A DNA stretch of 8,919 nt from TMED23 sp964643045 (GTDB taxonomy: Bacteria > Pseudomonadota > Alphaproteobacteria > Rhodospirillales > UBA2165): assembly GCA_964643045.1 (NCBI GenBank), contig CAZXSC010000118.1:1-8919 (forward strand), given 5' to 3'. The position numbers were made by a program, and so were the translations under genes. Below, in pieces: positions 6,384-8,919 of this stretch; within the stretch, counting starts at the first letter, position 1; each line of letters opens with the position of its first letter. The notes below the pieces were generated by a model. The model was not told the DNA's origin. It searched no databases and was given only the letters and a program-made list of their open reading frames with translations.

Positions 6384-6982
6384 GCGTTGAATCCATTTCA
6401 CAGTCTTCCTTTAAATTCTCAAGCAAGGCTATGAAGCTAGCGAGGCAACATATCGCAAAGTATCCTAAAGGTCGTCAAGCCAGTGCTGTGATGCCATTAC
6501 TTGATTTGGCTCAGCGCGAAAATAATGGATGGTTACCACGCGTTGCTATGGACTATGTGGCTAGTTTGTTGGAAATGCCTCCTATTGTTGTTTATGAAGT
6601 TGCGACATTTTATACAATGTACAACCTAGAACCAGTTGGAAAGTTTCATGTTCAGGTCTGTACTAATTTGCCGTGCTGGCTGCGCGGTTCGGACAGTATT
6701 GTAAAGGCTGTAAAGGATCATCTAAAGATTTTACCAGGCGAAAAAACTGAAGATGAATTGTTTAGCTTTTCGGAAGTAGAATGTTTGGGTGCGTGCGTCA
6801 ACGCGCCTATGATGAAGCTTAATGATGATTATTACGAAGACTTAGATGAAATCAGTACTCAGTTTATTTTGACGGAGTTCAGCCTTGGAAAAAAACCGAA
6901 GACTGGCTCGCAAATTAACCGTCAGACTTGTGAGCCGATTGGTGGACTAACAAGTCTGAAAAATAGTGTAGTTGATAGTTAA
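6380..6982 (+). CDS. nuoE: NADH-quinone oxidoreductase subunit E
   Basis: NuoE (200 residues, 24-kDa/Nqo2 homologue) is part of the NADH dehydrogenase module. Its thioredoxin-like domain carries [2Fe-2S] cluster N1a, close to FMN but off the main electron path. The ligands are Cys94 and Cys99 in CTNLPC and Cys135 and Cys139 in ECLGAC. Before them is a helical N-terminal domain with VYEVATFYTMYNLEPVG (71-87). The C-terminal TCEPIGGLTSL (183-193) is typical of alphaproteobacterial NuoE and absent from the short E. coli protein. The start overlaps the nuoD stop by four bases (ATGA), and GGAG at 6366-6369 lies 10 nt upstream inside nuoD. The stop shares one base with the nuoF start. Confidence 0.98.
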   Translation: MSVESISQSSFKFSSKAMKLARQHIAKYPKGRQASAVMPLLDLAQRENNGWLPRVAMDYVASLLEMPPIVVYEVATFYTMYNLEPVGKFHVQVCTNLPCWLRGSDSIVKAVKDHLKILPGEKTEDELFSFSEVECLGACVNAPMMKLNDDYYEDLDEISTQFILTEFSLGKKPKTGSQINRQTCEPIGGLTSLKNSVVDS

Positions 6983-8262
6983 TGCTGAAAGATCAAGATC
7001 GTATTTTCAACAACATCTATGGTTACTTTGGCTCTTCATTGACTGATTCAAGGTCACGTGGCGATTGGGATGGAACAAAAAATATTTTAGCCAACGGACG
7101 TGATTGGATTATTGAGAACATCAAAGAGTCTGGCCTGAGAGGACGCGGTGGAGCGGGATTCAGCACTGGCTTAAAATGGTCGTTCATGCCCAAAGAATCA
7201 GATGGCCGACCGCATTATCTTGTTGTCAATGCTGATGAAGGAGAACCCGGCACTTGCAAAGATCGAGAGATCTTGCGTCATGAGCCCCATAAATTAATTG
7301 AAGGATGCCTGATAGCTGGTTTCGCAATTGGTGCTAATGTCGCTTATATTTATGTACGGGGCGAATTTTTTCGAGAAACGGAAGTCTTGCAACATGCTAT
7401 TAATGAAGCTCTTGAATCTGGACTGATCGGCAAGAATGCCTGTGGATCAGGTTATGACTTTGAATGTTATGTGCATCGCGGCATGGGTGCGTATATATGT
7501 GGTGAAGAAACAGCATTAATTGAAAGCCTTGAAGGTAAAAAAGGTCTACCGAGATTAAAACCGCCATTTCCTGCTAATGCCGGCCTTTTTGGATGTCCCT
7601 CTACCGTGAACAACGTTGAATCAATCGCTGTGACGCCGACTATTTTGAGGCGAGGAGCTGCTTGGTTTGGTGGTTTCGGCCGAAGTAATAATACAGGAAC
7701 CAAGCTATTCAATATTTCGGGTCATGTTGAACAGCCTTGTACAGTTGAAGAAGAAATGAGTATTCCGCTCAAGGAACTCATTGAGAAACACAGTGGAGGA
7801 GTTAGAGGCGGTTGGGATAATTTATTGGCAATCATTCCTGGAGGGGCATCAGTGCCATGTATTCCGAAGTCTATTTGTGATTCAGTGTTAATGGATTTTG
7901 ATTCTTTGCGAGAACAACAATCAGGCCTTGGAACCGCCGCGGTTATGGTGATGGATAAATCGACTGATATTGTTGCTGCAATTTCTCGGCTGTCACTATT
8001 TTACAAACACGAAAGTTGTGGGCAATGTACCCCATGCAGAGAGGGAACTGGGTGGATATCAAGAATGATGGTGCGGATGGTCGCGGGCTCTGCATCCTTA
8101 AATGAAATTGATCTTCTCGACCGAGTTACTCGTCAAATAGAAGGGCATACGATCTGTGCTCTTGGCGACGCAGCCGCGTGGCCAGTGCAAGGATTAATAC
8201 GGCACTTTAAGCCTGAGATAGAAACTCGAATAAAAAAAGCAAAAGAAATTGCAGCAGCGTAG
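6982..8262 (+). CDS. nuoF: NADH-quinone oxidoreductase subunit F
   Basis: NuoF (426 residues, 51-kDa/Nqo1 homologue) oxidises NADH: it binds NADH and FMN and passes electrons to [4Fe-4S] cluster N3. The FMN/NADH-binding glycine-rich loop is GLRGRGGAGFSTGLKW (51-66), followed by VVNADEGEPGTCKDRE (81-96). RGMGAYICGEETALIESLEG (166-185) and CPSTVNNVES (205-214) complete the nucleotide-binding domain. Cluster N3 ligands are Cys346, Cys349 and Cys352 in SCGQCTPCREGTGW, plus Cys392 in HTICALGDAAAWPVQG. Ser61 stands where GRGGAGF is usually followed by Pro, and Met168 where Ala is common; neither is a ligand. The ATG overlaps the nuoE stop (TAATG at 6980-6984) and has no evident Shine-Dalgarno, which suggests translation coupled to nuoE, its structural partner. 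Confidence 0.98.
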   Translation: MLKDQDRIFNNIYGYFGSSLTDSRSRGDWDGTKNILANGRDWIIENIKESGLRGRGGAGFSTGLKWSFMPKESDGRPHYLVVNADEGEPGTCKDREILRHEPHKLIEGCLIAGFAIGANVAYIYVRGEFFRETEVLQHAINEALESGLIGKNACGSGYDFECYVHRGMGAYICGEETALIESLEGKKGLPRLKPPFPANAGLFGCPSTVNNVESIAVTPTILRRGAAWFGGFGRSNNTGTKLFNISGHVEQPCTVEEEMSIPLKELIEKHSGGVRGGWDNLLAIIPGGASVPCIPKSICDSVLMDFDSLREQQSGLGTAAVMVMDKSTDIVAAISRLSLFYKHESCGQCTPCREGTGWISRMMVRMVAGSASLNEIDLLDRVTRQIEGHTICALGDAAAWPVQGLIRHFKPEIETRIKKAKEIAAA

Positions 8263-8274
8263 GGTTTATTTTAA

Positions 8275-8919
8275 ATGCCAAAGTTAACAATCGATGGAAT
8301 AATGGTTGAGGTCGATGAAGGGTATACTGTCCTACAAGCTTGTGAAATAGCAGGACGAGAGATCCCTCGATTTTGTTATCATGAAAGACTATCCGTTGCA
8401 GGAAATTGTCGAATGTGTCTTGTAGAAATGGAGAGATCTCCTAAGCCAATAGCTTCCTGCGCAATGCCGGTTGCTGATGGTATGGTTATCACAACTAACT
8501 CCGAAACTGTCACTAAAGCGCGAAAAGGTGTAATGGAATTTCTTTTGATTAACCACCCACTTGATTGTCCGATCTGTGATCAGGGCGGAGAGTGCGACCT
8601 GCAAGATCAGGCCATGGGCTTTGGAAGTGATCGATCTCGTTTCCTAGAGGAAAAACGCGCTGTAAAAGATAAGGATTTTGGACCACTAATTTCGACAGTG
8701 ATGACCCGCTGTATCCATTGTACTCGTTGTATTCGATTTTCTACCGAGGTTGCTGGTGTCCCGGTACTTGGTACTATGGGTCGGGGCGAAAATATGGAAG
8801 TCGGCACTTATGTGGAGAAAACGCTATCGTCAGAATTGTCGGGCAATATCATAGACTTATGCCCGGTTGGCGCACTGACTTCAAAACCCTATGCGTTCAA
8901 TGCGCGGCCATGGGAACTT
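8275..8919 (+). CDS. nuoG: NADH-quinone oxidoreductase subunit G (partial, C-terminus off the right edge)
   Basis: The first 215 residues of NuoG (75-kDa/Nqo3 homologue, usually about 690 residues) are visible, and the frame is open to the window edge. They hold three Fe-S clusters that carry electrons from NuoF toward NuoB. The ferredoxin-like domain binds [2Fe-2S] N1b through Cys34, Cys45, Cys48 and Cys62. The next motif, NHPLDCPICDQGGECDLQ, gives His94, Cys98, Cys101 and Cys107 for [4Fe-4S] N5. TRCIHCTRCIRF gives Cys146, Cys149 and Cys152, which with Cys196 in LCPVGAL bind [4Fe-4S] N4. The molybdopterin-oxidoreductase-like C-terminal domain is beyond the edge. The gene starts 12 bp after nuoF; AGGG at 8261-8264 overlaps the nuoF stop and lies 10 nt before the ATG. 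Confidence 0.97.
   Translation, partial: MPKLTIDGIMVEVDEGYTVLQACEIAGREIPRFCYHERLSVAGNCRMCLVEMERSPKPIASCAMPVADGMVITTNSETVTKARKGVMEFLLINHPLDCPICDQGGECDLQDQAMGFGSDRSRFLEEKRAVKDKDFGPLISTVMTRCIHCTRCIRFSTEVAGVPVLGTMGRGENMEVGTYVEKTLSSELSGNIIDLCPVGALTSKPYAFNARPWEL

Noticed and set aside
1..8919. Mobile element, CRISPR array, defence system or toxin-antitoxin pair
   Set aside because: No transposase or integrase frame, terminal inverted repeats, spaced repeats or small paired frames were seen; the content is metabolic and respiratory.

Overview
The window looks like ordinary chromosome from a low-GC alphaproteobacterium, probably of a free-living, marine or otherwise uncultured type. The assignment rests on the complex I subunits. 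NuoC carries the mitochondrial/alphaproteobacterial block around TDYGFEGHPLRKDFPLTGY, NuoE has the C-terminal EPIGGLTSL tail, and NuoB and NuoD closely match the sequences I know from alphaproteobacteria and mitochondria. No mobile element, tRNA, rRNA or CRISPR array is visible.

Left part (1-3274). A minus-strand gene enters from the left edge and starts at 1123. It encodes a dienelactone-hydrolase-family alpha/beta hydrolase with a C-terminal SnoaL/NTF2-like domain. Its catalytic triad is intact, but the substrate-binding arginine of classical dienelactone hydrolase seems to be absent. A 234-bp divergent gap follows. Then come two plus-strand genes: a class I SAM-dependent methyltransferase (1358-2053) and a membrane-anchored SGNH/GDSL-type hydrolase (2216-3274, start revised to the ATG that has a Shine-Dalgarno). 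This pair resembles genes that modify cell-surface glycans, but nothing in the sequence fixes a substrate. It looks richer in A+T than the genes to the right.

Middle (3275-3594). This 320-bp stretch has no gene. It contains the best promoter candidate in the window (TTGACG, 17 bp, TAAAAG) and would give nuoA a leader of roughly 124 nt.

Right part (3595-8919). The start of a nuo operon in the order nuoA-B-C-D-E-F-G, with nuoG cut by the right edge. The genes are packed tightly. nuoC/nuoD and nuoE/nuoF join through TAATG (stop and start share one base), nuoD/nuoE through ATGA, and the other gaps are 8 to 34 bp. Together the products form the peripheral arm of NADH:quinone oxidoreductase (FMN and NADH site in NuoF; Fe-S clusters in NuoE, F, G and B; quinone pocket at NuoB/NuoD) plus the first membrane subunit, NuoA. 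All Fe-S ligand cysteines expected in the visible parts are present, as are the two quinone-head-group residues of NuoD. The complex therefore looks functional.

I found no convincing undescribed system. The items most worth a second look are the substrate of the hydrolase-NTF2 fusion, the methyltransferase/SGNH pair, the nuo leader, and a few unusual residues in conserved complex I motifs.
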